A stretch of DNA of 64,000 bases, from positions 240,849,530-240,913,529 of the forward strand of contig CP136065.1 of the NCBI GenBank assembly GCA_032622095.1. The letters run 5' to 3'. Each line of letters begins with the position of its first letter. Position 1 is the stretch's first letter. The position numbers and the translations under genes are program-made. Origin of the DNA: Siphonodentalium dalli (Eukaryota; Mollusca; Scaphopoda; Gadilida; Siphonodentaliidae). Below are positions 23,560-35,030 of this stretch, in pieces. The notes beneath the pieces were generated by a model that was not told the DNA's origin, did no database searches, and worked only from the letters and a program-made list of their open reading frames with translations.

Positions 23560-24790
23560 GCAAGGCGGGGTATTTTTTTTTAAATGCTGCTAGATGCTTT
23601 TCTCTTGTTGATGAAGTTGGTTGATGGTGGAGGAAGTATACCACATTTTCTTCTTAGTGCAATTAATCTTTTTATCCCCGTTAGGCTGTCTAATCTTTCT
23701 TTTTCGTCTAATTCAGTTTCCGTCTTTCTGCTTTTATATCTTCTTATTTGACTGAGTCGGAATCTTCGGAGTCGGAATCTGAGCCGGATCGGATGTTGGT
23801 GTAGGAGAGGCGGGTGAAGACTTCTGGTTCCATGTACTCCGGGGTCTTCGGGTGAAGTTGACCGTGTGTGGTATATTTTATATGGTGCAGATTAATCAGA
23901 TGTTGACTTTTATAAAATAATTCCCATTCTCGCATTTATTGTTTTTGGGACGTCTGCACGCCCGAATGGTAGCACAGACACGTGGTGGGTTCATATATCG
24001 CCATTACGCCCTGTTTTGGATAACTGTTTTAGTTGACTCTTTCGGACGCAGCAAGGCTATGTGTTATTGGCTTGTGTTGGGAGCTTTACTCTTTTTCTTT
24101 TTTCTTCTCTTTTCTTTTATTCTTTTTCGGTAAGGAAGTTGGTGATGGTGATGAAGAGAATTAATAGACTAACTTCTCTAACTATAAATTTATATAAAAT
24201 GCCTCTGTTTCTTCCTGTTTCTCTTATTTCTATTTTGGATGCTGTAGTTGTATCGGCAGGCTCGATATATTCAGGTGTCTTCGGGATTAAGTCGGATATG
24301 TCCCCGGCTGGCCGTGGTGAAGATGGTGGCGGAGAGTTCATCACCTGGACACACTGAGCAGGGGTCTCGACTGTGTGGGAGAAGTCGTCATGTGGAGCAT
24401 CAATTGACTTCTTCGCATTCCACCTGGCCAATCTCTCTGCGTCTAGCTCTTCTTCTTCTTGTATGATGTATTTTTCTTGTTGATGTGTCGCGTCTTCCTA
24501 GCTAACTTGGCAGTCTCCAGTCCCCTCCCCGAGAAGGGCTGTGCTGGGCCGGACTCAAGTATACACAATTAGCTGAAATCCGCCTTGGTGAGCATGGTCT
24601 ATCCAATTCACACAAGGCACAGCATGCATGTTTTCCAGCATGGTGGTCACATCTCTGGGCATTAACGGCGTTGTATTCATCGTCATCCTGAAAGCTGGAA
24701 GTCCGCACTCTCTGATGGTCGGAAAGAATGTGAATGGAAATGACTTACATAGAGAGAGTATTTGGGGTGGTCGAAAAGATCGGGTGGTCT
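23560..24790 (-). mobile_element. ORF1/gag-like repeat family, copy c
   Basis: Minus-strand blocks in the family order are a conserved N-terminal block with RMTMNTTPLMPRDVTTMLEN and PCVNWIDHAHQGGFQLI, then a charged block, then a proline-rich block with SPPPSSPRPAGDISDLIPKT followed by PEYIEP. The TPKTPEYIEP phrase appears twice (about 23840 and 24270), so two decayed copies may be fused here. Stops and frameshifts separate the blocks. The N-terminal block is the best preserved among the copies. Confidence 0.5.
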
Positions 24791-25473
24791 TCTCCTTCAC
24801 CCCATGGTTGTTGTTTTGATGTTATCTTTAATATAGCAAATCATCATGTCTGGTAAAGTTTGGGAATGGAGCCCATCGTCGGTGGAGCTTTAATACAGGG
24901 CACGGGGTGCCCGATGTATCCCTTTAAGTTGGATGTTTTGTTGTAGGTGCTGAGCGAGCCGTATTGGTGTGCTGAAATCAGGAACGTGGCCCGTGTTAGC
25001 AGGTTAAAATGGTATTAAGTTAGTTTAACCCACGTGCACTGAAAAAACAGCATTCGGAGTATTTGAGATTTATAATATACTGCCATACTATGTTCCTTTG
25101 ATAAAATAATATAAAATAAGCTTATCTGTCAATGGTATACGTCTCTCTGCAAGCACAGTGTTTGTGACTTTGTGTGTCTGTTTTTGATAAGGTATGATTT
25201 TGTTTATATATGCTCATATCTGTCATTATATTTCAGTTGATCGTGCAGTGTGATGGACTTGCACCTAGCTTATGTAGGCGTATATAGGTAATAAAATCCC
25301 GTTGTTAACATTCCTGATAGTTGGTAACAAGAGCTTGGACACGCGACGTTCTAATTACGCATGCACACTCCGCACATCCATCATTAGTGCGTAATTTCCG
25401 ACGGCTCGCCGACGTGGTTGCACTTCTATTATTGGGGGTTTGATTGTAATTATTGGGGGTTTGGAGGTGACAG
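24791..25473. other. Unassigned sequence
   Basis: No open frame of note and no clear repeat except a short direct duplication of TTATTGGGGGTTTG near 25430-25462. Confidence 0.3.
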
Positions 25474-25937
25474 TTAACCCTTTACCCAACAAAACGGCCC
25501 CAAACGCCCAGATAAAGCTTCAACAGCTTAAAATATCTTCGGTCTGTCTCAATAACACCATACAAATATGGATATCATTGGAACCGGTTCATTGACCACA
25601 TTGTGATGGTTACAGTTATGCCCTGTGCCAATGCATTCTCTTATATATGCGAGTCGACCATAGGTCGCCTCGCATATATAAGAGAATGCATTGGCCTAAA
25701 ATATAATTTTTTTAACACTTTTTACCATGTTTTCTTACATTCTTTAACAATTTTATAATTTTTTCTTACATTTTTTAACAATTTTTATAATATTTTTCTA
25801 CATTTTTTGACAATTTTATCATTTTTAATATGTGTTAAGCCAATGCATTCTCTTATATATGCGAGGCGACATATGGTCGACTCGTATATATAAGAGAATG
25901 CATTGGCACAGGGCCGTTCTGTTGGGTAAAGGGTTAA
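25474..25937 (+). mobile_element. TTAA hairpin MITE, copy 3 (expanded spacer)
   Basis: Perfect TTAA at both ends (25474-25477, 25934-25937), CCCTTTACCCAAC and GTTGGGTAAAGGG termini, and both hairpins. The spacer between the hairpins is longer than in other copies because a unit resembling TTTTCTTACATTCTTTAACA is repeated about three times. This explains its 456-bp length. Confidence 0.85.
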
Positions 25938-26009
25938 CACCGGCGGATCCACGAACCAACGAACAAGTCATAAATGGCTGAGTCCCGAAAATAAACTGAT
26001 ACCAAATTC

Positions 26010-27525
26010 ACAATCACAATCGCTCGGACACACAGAGAGCACGGATCACCAGCCCACAGAATGAACACACCACGGAGAATCCCAGATGTGGCAAACATGC
26101 TGGAACGAATGCATGCTGCACCTTGTGTGAACTGGACTTTCCACGCTCGCCAAGTCGGATTTCAGATGATTTTGGATTTCCAGTCCGACCCGGCACAGCC
26201 ATTATACAGTACCAGTCAAAAGAAGGGGTATATTAAGCGCGCTATTTTCACATACTATTGCAAGTGGAAACGCTTATAAGTGCGCCGCTTGCGATAATAT
26301 TGCAATATTTTGCGCTTAATATCGCAATATTTCGCGCTTAATATTGCGATATTGCGCGCTAAATACTGCCACATCTTGAGCTCAAAATTGTGACATTTAA
26401 AGAAATTTATTGCTTCTAATATATTGTTTGGCATAAATAGAGACAATATTTTAGATTTGTATATAACTATAGTTGTAAATGCTATATGTACACTATGAGT
26501 ACACTATATGTACAGTATTTATCTAATATAAATATAACACTAATGGTTCTGTATGAAAGTTTGTCGCGCTCAATATTGCAAAATGCGCGCTCTAAATAGT
26601 CTGCGCTCAATATCGCAATAATAAGCGCGACAGGTTTTTGGTATTGCGCTATAATCGCGCCGTTTTCGAAATTAAGCGCGCTCAATATCGCAATAAAAGC
26701 GCGCCTCAATATACCACTTCTTCTGACTGATACTGTAGGAGACTCCAAATCAGCCAGGAAATCTCGTAAAAGAAAGAAGACGCCACCCAGGAAGAAGAGG
26801 GACGTCGAGCGGATGGCCGCATGGAAAAAGAGGAAGTCGACCAGATGGCACACCAGGCGATAACTCGTATCAGAGATATACATACACAGCTTCACTTGGT
26901 GACGGACCACCACCACGGATAGATACGGACACCTCCCACCAGGCGATACCTCGTAGCCGAGATATACATGCACAGTTTCAATTTGTGATGGACTCACCAC
27001 CACGGATAGATGCGGACACCTCCCACTTCACCCGAAGACTCCGGGGTACATCGAACCAGAGTCTTCAACTGCAACATCCGATATCGACTCCGACGCACCA
27101 ACATCCGATTTCCACCCCGAAGCAGCAATATCCGATTCCGACTCCAAAGCACCAACAGGGTCCGTGCTGGACCGAAATTTGCTTTTGCCAAATAATTTGC
27201 GAAATGCAAATATTTTTTGCCAAATTCGTTTAGAATTTGCCAAATATTATCACTGATAGTATCATTTTCTGCAACCTTGATTGAGTCTTATGTTTCGACA
27301 CTCGCGGTTTGATATCGATAGAAAAGCAGTTAGTTAATGGTTATACTCTCATTTATATTGTGGTTTATCATACAACAATAAACCAATCACCGAACAATAC
27401 AATGGTAGAAACGTTGCTTCGTCAGAAGGTAGCATCACAAGAGGATTAGCTATGTAAACATCACCATCACACTAAATACGGGTAATCCCTCCATCTATCG
27501 ATACTAATGCTATTAATCAATTAAT
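26010..27525 (+). mobile_element. ORF1/gag-like repeat family, copy d, split by a MITE
   Basis: This plus-strand copy has an N-terminal block with RIPDVANMLERMHAAPCVNW and MILDFQSDPAQP. It is then interrupted by the TA-flanked element at 26205-26737 and continues with a basic block (RKRKKTPPRKKRDVERMAAW) and, after a rearranged stretch, TPEDSG-type sequence. The 3' part at 27125-27250 carries TTTGCCAAAT words. The distal part at 27420-27525 (AGGATTAGCTATGTAAA, AATCCCTCCA) matches the distal part of copy a on the opposite strand, so the family unit extends well beyond the open frame. Confidence 0.5.
26205..26737. mobile_element. Tc1/mariner-like MITE with TA flanks
   Basis: The left end CAGTACCAGTCAAAAGAAGG pairs with the right end CTTCTTCTGACTGATACTG, and the pairing continues inward to GGTATATT and GCGCGC. 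TA lies directly outside both ends (26205-26206, 26736-26737). TA duplication plus CAGT termini fits the Tc1/mariner superfamily. The interior is a degenerate series of GCGC alternating with AATATCGCAATA-type words. No transposase is present. It interrupts the ORF1-like copy d. Confidence 0.75.
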
Positions 27526-27529
27526 TGCC

Positions 27530-27860
27530 CAAATATTATGCTAAACAACGTCAACTATAGTTTTAAATTGCCCAAAACCTGTAATTTATCAACATTTTAT
27601 TCGACAAAATTTGGCCGTTTGTCAATTATCTGACACCAAAAAGCCACTTGAATTTAGAGTTATCCATCTTAATCCGCAATTTGGTCCGAGATCGTCTTCT
27701 CGTCGACTTTTTTACCAGTCCACTAAAAAGTACCGGCGGTGAAAAATAATAGATTTAAAAAATCGATATCTGATCACTCTGATATTTGATGTGTGGGTCC
27801 CTCGACTCGAATCAAATATGTTTTACCCCAGAAGCCAAAGAAATAGTAATTTGCGAGCCA
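27530..27860 (+). mobile_element. Dispersed element E2, diverged copy
   Basis: Shares with 31158-31601 and 34200-34600 the words TTAGAGTTATCCATCTT, AAATCGATATCTGATCACTC and GAAGCCAAAGAAATAGTAAT. Its 5' end, including the 49-bp core segment, is missing. It directly abuts the distal end of ORF1-like copy d. Confidence 0.6.
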
Positions 27861-28326
27861 TACTTCGGATTATGCATCTTTGGTGATAAACTCGTCGACA
27901 TATCATATACACAATGTTACAATGGAAGTTCGTCGTTAATGATTGGGCTTTCGTAATAAAGATCAGTAAGCGTTCATTACCGCTATTAAATAGGTAAGTT
28001 AGCTTCAATGTGTTTGGTCTGTTATATTAATACGGCTCTATATATCTTAATCTCAGTACTAAACAATAAGTAATATATGGCTAGTCTCGTGGAAATGATT
28101 CTGCCCCAGTAACATAATATTTTCTGCTTTATTTTTAAGTTCGTTGGGTACAATCCTATCTCCCCATAGACGAATGCGAATTAAATACGAGTAGGGCAGT
28201 GAACAAGAGCGTAGCCGTGTCGAGAATAATTCATGTATATAACTATAGAGAACATTTGGGTCTATGCCATGCATACAGTCGTGTTCCAGAGACTGAATGC
28301 AACGAGCTGCTCATGTGGCGGTGAAC
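27861..28326. other. Unassigned sequence
   Basis: Nothing recognised. Confidence 0.3.
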
Positions 28327-28726
28327 TTAACCCTTTACCCAACAAACCGGCCAAAACCGGCCAAATAAAGCTTCAACAGCCTAAAATATCTTCGGTCTGT
28401 CTCAATAGAACCATACAAATATGGATATCATTGGAACCGGCTCCTTGACCATATTGTGATAGTTACAGTTATGCCCTGTGCCAATGCATTCTCTTATATG
28501 TGTGAGTCGACCATAGGTCGCCTCGCATATATAAGAGAATGCATTGGCCTAAACAAAATCTTTTTTTAACACTTTTTACCATTTTTTCTTACATTCTTTA
28601 ACAATTTTATAATTTTTAATGTGTTAAGCCAATGCATTCTCTTATATATGCGAGTCGACCATATGTCGACTCGCATATATAAGAGAATGCATTGTCACAG
28701 GGCCGTTCTGTTGGGTAAAGGGTTAA
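28327..28726 (+). mobile_element. TTAA hairpin MITE, copy 4
   Basis: Perfect TTAA duplication and complete termini. The first hairpin has TATGTGTGAG instead of TATATGCGAG in one arm. The loop of the second hairpin is changed, so that the hairpin is nearly palindromic on its own (GAGTCGACCATATGTCGACTC). Confidence 0.85.
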
Positions 28727-29704
28727 ACATATAGCGACGCACACCATAACAAACGATGATGGACTTCCAGTGTATTTATACCACGAGTGAGCACAGAGCT
28801 AGATGAGCTGGTATGGGAACATGGCATGCAGGAGTTCATTCTTGTAAATTCCACCGCAGATCTGACACACAAGATTGTTACAGTATACGTAGTCTTGTTT
28901 ACTATATAGCAGAGCAAGATACCTGGGTTACGCTCGTGGCGGCGACTGGACGGAAGAATTTGCCACATGATCATGGGGTCTTAGATGTGTAGGAGTTGGG
29001 TCAATCTCGGCGAGAATATGGCCGAACATCAAAGCCGAACATCAAAGCCTCCACCAGACGCATTTTATAATATGAACTGACAGACGTGTTCACTTTATGC
29101 GAAGTGTATATTTAGAAGGAAAAGAAGGAAAAGCCTATATTAGTGTAAACATATTTTTATTTCCAAATCCAAACAAATAACATAATATATAGATGACACA
29201 TATAAGAAAAATAGAAGTGTTCATATATGGAAACGATGATCAGCCAACTAGCCCGAGGGCTTATATGAAATCTTTGGCTGCAATCCCGTCCTCAATAAGT
29301 GAGGAAGGGGTATAGTTCAGACAGGAGGGGTTGAAATAATGGTGTTCGGAGAGTTGGAGATACGTAAGAGAATTTGAGTTAAGGATGGAAAAAGGGAAGA
29401 AGATATTGTTAGGGATAGCAGGAGGCAGACGGAGAGAAGAGAGAGGAAGAGGGAGAGAGATGGGAGATGAAATAGATGAAAAGAGGGGGACATATGAAGT
29501 CGTGGGTTGTTTTCAATGATTGGGTTGTTGCGTGAGTAAAAACTGATGCTCGTATACAGTAGTCGTTATGCGTCAAGCCTGTATTATATATGATCGGACG
29601 CAGAGCACACCATCCAACTTCCCTTTGCACCATCAGAGAAACAAATAGCTATTCATAAAGATGAATTGTGGACATTAATCACTAGAACACAGCTGGTTCG
29701 ACCT
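28727..29704. other. Unassigned sequence with a purine-rich tract
   Basis: 29395-29490 is strongly purine-rich (GGAGGCAGACGGAGAGAAGA and similar). No gene recognised. Confidence 0.35.
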
Positions 29705-30084
29705 TTAACCCTTTACCCAACAAATCGGCCAAAACCGGCCAAATAAAGCTTCAACAGCCTAAAATATCTTCGGTCTGTCTCAATAGAACCATACAAATAT
29801 GGATATCATTGGAACCGGCTCCTTGACCACATTGTGATAGTCACAGTTATGCCCTGTGCCAATGCATTCTCTTATATATGCGAGTCGACCATAGGAGAAT
29901 GCATTGGCCTAAAAAAATCTTTTTTTAACACTTTTTACCATTTATTCTTACATTCTTTAACAATTTTATAATTTTTAATGTGTTAACCAATGCATTCTCT
30001 TATATATGCGAGGCGACCTATGGTCGACTCGCATATATAAGAGAATGCATTGGCACAGGGCCCTTCTGTTGGGTAAAGGGTTAA
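29705..30084 (+). mobile_element. TTAA hairpin MITE, copy 5 (first hairpin truncated)
   Basis: TTAA at both ends. In the first hairpin, sequence after TCGACCATAGG jumps directly to AGAATGCATTGG, removing about 21 bp of the loop and the right arm. The second hairpin is complete. Confidence 0.85.
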
Positions 30085-31157
30085 GTGTCGTATCTGAGTA
30101 GATTAGTATATACGCCTTATATTTAGTTATAACAGCTCCCCGAACCTTGCATCCCCTCAAAACTCGACAAATCTCACGTTCTTGCTCAATGAAACTCGCT
30201 TTTATATTTGAGTGTTATCAATGGTAGCACAGCACGCCCACAAAGTACGGGCGATGTAAGATACCTTTATATCAGCAGGTATGATAACCAGTGTGAGCGC
30301 AATTAAAACATACTTCTTCTCAATCTATCAAACGTGGATATAGAGATTTTTGGCGTTGTTTTGGATCACGGCCATGCAACCTTCTAATTCAATTTATGTA
30401 CACGCATATTTGTCCAGACCTTGTACTGGGGAAGAAGGGGGTCATTGTGAATAGACACTGATACTTGGAGTGTTGCCTGTAGATAATTTCATTCATCTCA
30501 TCATCGTCTGAGTTCAGCTGTCGTGCTCTAGTTCTCACAACTTGTTCCAATCTCTTCCAGAGCGCACCAGTCATACTTCCTTTCTGACTCTGTCACCGGC
30601 TGGGTACTAGTTTCAGTTTCTATATTTAGCGCAGGGTTTTCCGAACAAAATGGCGAAAACCGATAGCACCAAAGTCAAATTTCCTATGTGCTTTGAGAAC
30701 GATTCCCGCACTAAAAACTTAATGACAGAATGGAGGATCAGAGCGATAGTTTTGTTGACGATTTTCGCAAGCAACTCATCAAAATTGGAGCAAATTAGAA
30801 CTCTTGTGTCTGACTTGCCATGCGTGTTGTCGTCCATGTGCGTTTTGACTTTTGTGCTGATAAAATAATCGGAGAACCGAATCACACCGTTTCGAAATAT
30901 AGTTCTTCGGTTTTAGTGGGACTTTTCAAACTTAATGTTCAAAATGTATACAAATTTTGTTCGATATTTTGTGTGCTTAACAATAGCAGCATTTTGCTCT
31001 GTTCGCTTAGTATATATCTTATTTTCGCGGAAGTCCACCAAATGTGGGTGAAATGTCGCCGGCAGCGGTATTACCGAGTTATCAAGGGAGGTAAACCCTG
31101 CATGGAGTTTGAACTTGTTCGTGGGTTCGTAAATTCGCGCGGCTGTCGCTATTAAAT
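30085..31157. other. Unassigned; overlapping open frames on both strands
   Basis: Frames at 30613-30885 (minus, 90 residues), 30650-30868 (plus) and 30820-31155 (plus, 111 residues) overlap. None shows a domain, signal peptide or repeat that I recognise. The stretch near 30640-30660 (AACAAAATGGCGAAAAC) has a reasonable start context, but the frame is short. I leave it uncalled. Confidence 0.3.
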
Positions 31158-31601
31158 GTACTCAATCCGACCAGACGGTCCTCACATCATCAAGATATAA
31201 CAACAACAACATTTCTTCAAAATACACTTTAGTTATCAGAATCGATTAATTGCAACAAAATAATGCTAACCACTATCAACTATGGTACAAAATTTCCCAA
31301 AACGTGTTATTTATGAACATTTTGTTCAACGAAATATGGCCGTATTATGACTTGAGTATCACGAAATTTGGCCGTATTACCACTTGATTTTAGAGTTATC
31401 CATCTTCATCTGCAATGTTGTACGAGACCGTCCGTTTGACGACGTTTTTCTGGGCATCAAATAATTGCACATCTCGAGAAATAACAAACTTCAAAAATCG
31501 ATATCTGATCACTCTGAACTTTGATGGGTGGGTTCCTCGACCCGAATCAAATATGTTTTTCACCAGAAGCCAAAGAAATAGTAAGGAGCGTTAATTTGGA
31601 T
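31158..31601 (+). mobile_element. Dispersed element E2, near full-length copy
   Basis: The left end GTACTCAATCCGACCAGACG is followed by one diverged copy of the 49-bp core (CATCATCAAGATATAACAAC). The body then shares GGCCGTATTA, TTAGAGTTATCCATCTTCAT and AATCGATATCTGATCACTCT with the other E2 copies. The right end near GGAGCGTTAATT matches the terminus at 34574-34590. Confidence 0.65.
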
Positions 31602-33230
31602 AATCCATCTTTAACAAGAAAACCATAGTCAGAAATGGTAACGCCCACAAGATCATATTATTAGGCATATATAAAATTGATTGGAGATTTAATGTAGTGA
31701 TTGTGAAAAGGGTGTATGTAGGGCACGGCTATGTAGTTGATTATACGTAATTTTGTTTGCATGCGTGTATAGTGTGCGCTTGGTCAGAAAGCATGTGAAA
31801 ACATTTTTTAAATCGGACGTGCCAAACTAAAGTTATGATCATTGTGAGATATTCACAGGCCATACGTCACGTATGATATGTGTTCACAAAGGGTGCATAC
31901 GTTCCAATTGGTTTAAAGGTTCGTCGCCAAACATGCAACGGCATTGCATTGATACACCAATAACCACACCAATGCCAAAAAGTGATGAACGCCTTGACGA
32001 TTGACACGTTTTTATGTTATTTGTTCTAATTGATATTAGAAGAGAGCTCAGAAGAGTGCATGCAATAATAATCAGGCTAATCTTTGTTACACGGTTAATG
32101 TACGCAAATACCGAGTACGCTTCTAATCACATTTGTCCATTCAAGTACGCAAATAAATACTGGTTTCCGATTAACATATTATTATTTTTTTTAAATACCG
32201 ACAGAAGCCAACCTACTTCGACTGAACACTGAATGGTTTACAAATAACATCGAGACTCATTATCAATAAGTACCACCATTTTAATTGAACATTCTAAACT
32301 CTTACTCATTGCCATCAACAGTATTTTCAGGACAACCTTGTTTTATTTAATCTTACTTATATAGTGCATTTACTGATGCTTCATACTTAATGATTATTAG
32401 GAATGTCCATGATACAATATATTTGTCATGTGTCCTTGTTTGTCTATTTTTGTATTTTTCTGTTTGGACCCAATAAAATAGGCTGTGCCTGAGTTTTGGG
32501 TCCAATTCATAGTTAATGAATAATCATATTTAAACAAAAATAAGTACCACAAGTACAAGTACCATAAGTAAACCACAAATTTCGCTAAGTCCATACAATG
32601 GTGGAACACACATTTTGTTTAAGAAATGTGCAAAACCTAGAGAGGAATTGACTAAAACAACAAGAAATCCCTTCATTTTTCTTAGTTTTTTAAATAAATA
32701 TAAGACCATAAAAAATGGATTTGAAATAATTTTGAGAAATTGAGGCTACGAAATTAGATAAACTCCAAATTTTGGAGGCACATAACTAAAAAAAAACACA
32801 TCCCGTTCCAAAAACAGTTTTGGATTTTGAATTAGATTTCCAATTTTGGGGTAAAAATAATTATTTCATTTTACAAATTACATTTTGTTTTTGCTATTTT
32901 CGAAAAAAAAAAACCGTTAACACTGAATACATGTTCGAACAACGGGAAGAAATATCAATAATTTCGCAGTTCGGTTTCATCACGAGCTTGAAATGCATTG
33001 TGTTATCGAGTGTAGCGACAAAATACAGCTAGTACGTTTGAACACATTTAGCTCGAAATCATCATCGAAAAAGACCCCCATTAACCCTATAAATATGCAC
33101 GTGCGTATCATGCTGCATCATATACGACCTAGTCCTCTTCTAAAAATGTCCCTTGTCCCTATATATGAATCACTGTCGCTGGAGGGTTCAGTTACTACGT
33201 TTTCCGATTTGTGAAGGTTTATATATTTTT
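31602..33230. other. Unassigned AT-rich sequence
   Basis: No open frame with recognisable features. A word and complement pair around 32470-32530 (GGACCCAATAAAATAGG / TTTTGGGTCCAATTCAT) is weak. Nothing is called. Confidence 0.3.
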
Positions 33231-33320
33231 TTACCCTGTGCCAATGCATTCTCTTATATATGCGAGTCGACCATAGGTCGCCTCGTATATATAAGAGAAT
33301 TCATTGGCTTAACAATTTTT
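33231..33320. mobile_element. Solo hairpin from the TTAA MITE family
   Basis: ACCCTGTGCCAATGCATTC begins a single 67-bp hairpin identical in design to those of the full MITEs, with one arm mismatch (GAATTCATTGG). The MITE ends and TTAA flanks are absent, so this is a fragment or a different arrangement of the same hairpin. Confidence 0.75.
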
Positions 33321-33640
33321 TATCATGTTTTTTAAATAAATGTTTCTTACAATTTTTAGGAAATAAAATTAAAAAAACATCCATTACCCTGCAGGGAGCC
33401 CCACACATATATAGAAGCACATAGAAGAGTGTCGTCTGCTCATGTTTGTCTGGGGCTCTGTATGGGTGAAATTATAAAATTTAAAACCAGGAACCAGTCT
33501 ATTCAACAAGAGACATTGAGAGTCGCAAAAGCAATGACAGACGACAGCTAGCTAACAAGTTTGATTAATTAAACAATTATACCAACTTTGGGACACAATT
33601 ATGTTGTCATAATGTGCTTTTACTTCGATGAAATAGAAAC

Positions 33641-34600
33641 TAAAAGATACACTATCCGATCAGACGGTCCCCATATCATCAAGATACGACAACGCCAACA
33701 CTATCCGATCAGACGGTCCCCATATCATCAAGATACGACAACGCCAACACTATCCGATCAGACGGTACCCATATCGGTACCCATATCATCAAGATACGAC
33801 AACGCCAACACTATCCGATCAGACGTCCCCATATCATCAAGATACGACAACGCCAATACTATCCGATCAGACGGTACCCATATCATCAAGATACGACAAC
33901 GCCAACACTATCCGATCCGACGGTACCCATATCATCAAGATACGACAACGCCAATACTATCCGATCCGACGGTACCCATATCATCAAGATACGACAACGC
34001 CAACACTATCCGATCAGACGTCCCCATATCATCAAGATACGACAACGCCAATACTATCCGATCAGACGGTACCCATATCATCAAGATACGACAACGCCAA
34101 CACTATCCGATCCGACGGTACCCATATCATCAAGATACGACAACGCCAACACTATCCGATCAGACGGTACCCATATCATCAAGATACGACAACGCCAACA
34201 TATTTTTCAAAATACGCTTTAGTTATCATAATCGATTTATTGAAACAAAATAATGTTTACCGCTGTCAACTATGGTATAAAATTTCCCAAAACTTTTATT
34301 CAACATATTTTCAACAAACCATGGCCGTATTATCACTTAAGTATCACGAAATTTGGCCGTATTATCATTAGATTTTAGAGTTATCCATCTTCATCAGCAA
34401 TTTTGTCAGAGACCATCCGTTTGATGGCGTGTTTCTGGGCCACATTTAATTGCACATCTCGAGAAAGAACAAACTTCAAAAATCGATATCTGATCACTCT
34501 GAGCTTTGATAGGTGCATGGGCTCGAATCAAATATGTTTTTCCCCCGAAGCCAAAGAAATAGTAATTTGGGAGCGTTAATTCGAATAGAGTACCTTTAAA
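33641..34600 (+). mobile_element. Dispersed element E2, copy with expanded core
   Basis: The left end AAAAGATACACTATCCGATC and right end TTCGAATAGAGTACCTTTAA are complementary in part (GGTACTC-ATTCGA type). The first part is the 49-bp minisatellite. The body (34200-34600) is the E2 sequence shared with 27530, 31158 and 39722. I see no transposase. The structure is that of a non-autonomous DNA element whose subterminal segment has been amplified. Confidence 0.65.
33650..34200. repeat. 49-bp minisatellite, 11 copies
   Basis: AAGATACGACAACGCCAA recurs 11 times from about 33681 to 34181 at steps of about 47-60 bp, mostly 49. The unit contains TATCCGATCAGACGG and CATATCATC. A single copy of the same segment is present in other E2 elements, which identifies the source of the array. 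The open frame across it (33588-34253) is a by-product. Confidence 0.9.
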
Positions 34601-34726
34601 CTTCAAACACGAATTGCCCAAAAAATCGCGTATTAGACTGGTCCTTGTGGCTGCCATGGTCCGATCGCCTGATTCGTACACCGTTAGAAAAGAGGCAAAT
34701 GAACGAAGCTGAAGAACCAGTAGTTT

Positions 34727-35030
34727 TAGAACCAAAATTACCTGCAACTACCGCTGTTTTGGTTCTTGAGAATTGAAGTACCAAAAGTGGATGACAACGA
34801 CATCGATGATGATGTTGATGATGATGACTATGACGGTGACAACGATGAAGATTATGATAATGATTACAAAAATATTTCTTATTTGGTTCTTCGTCAACCA
34901 AGAACCAATTGGTTCTTTGTTTGGTTCTTCAATAAATGGGTAAAGAACCAATTGGTTCTTCGACTGTGAAGAACCAACTCGGTTGGTTCCGCCAGTGGGA
35001 CAGCTTGTAGAACCAACTAAGCTTGTCTGG
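34727..35030. repeat. Cluster of GGTTCTT/AAGAACC palindromes and a GAT-rich run
   Basis: About ten GGTTCTT or AAGAACC words lie in 300 bp. They include a perfect 18-bp palindrome, AAGAACCAATTGGTTCTT, at 34942-34959 and a second near 34900. A GATGATGATG/GACGATG-type run lies at 34797-34865. The cluster lies 0.6-0.9 kb upstream of the PRKG1 start codon. It could be a degenerate fold-back element or a set of dyad-symmetric protein-binding sites. Confidence 0.6.

Noticed and set aside
30613-31155. Host gene candidate from overlapping frames
   Set aside because: No recognisable domain, no splice-consistent structure, and comparable frames on both strands.
33650-34200. CRISPR-like array (regularly spaced repeats)
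   Set aside because: The whole unit repeats without unique spacers, and the DNA is eukaryotic. The same applies to the 25-, 66-, 94- and 96-bp arrays.
33588-34253. 221-residue repetitive open frame
   Set aside because: Follows the 49-bp minisatellite, and the frame shifts with unit indels. A tandem-repeat by-product.
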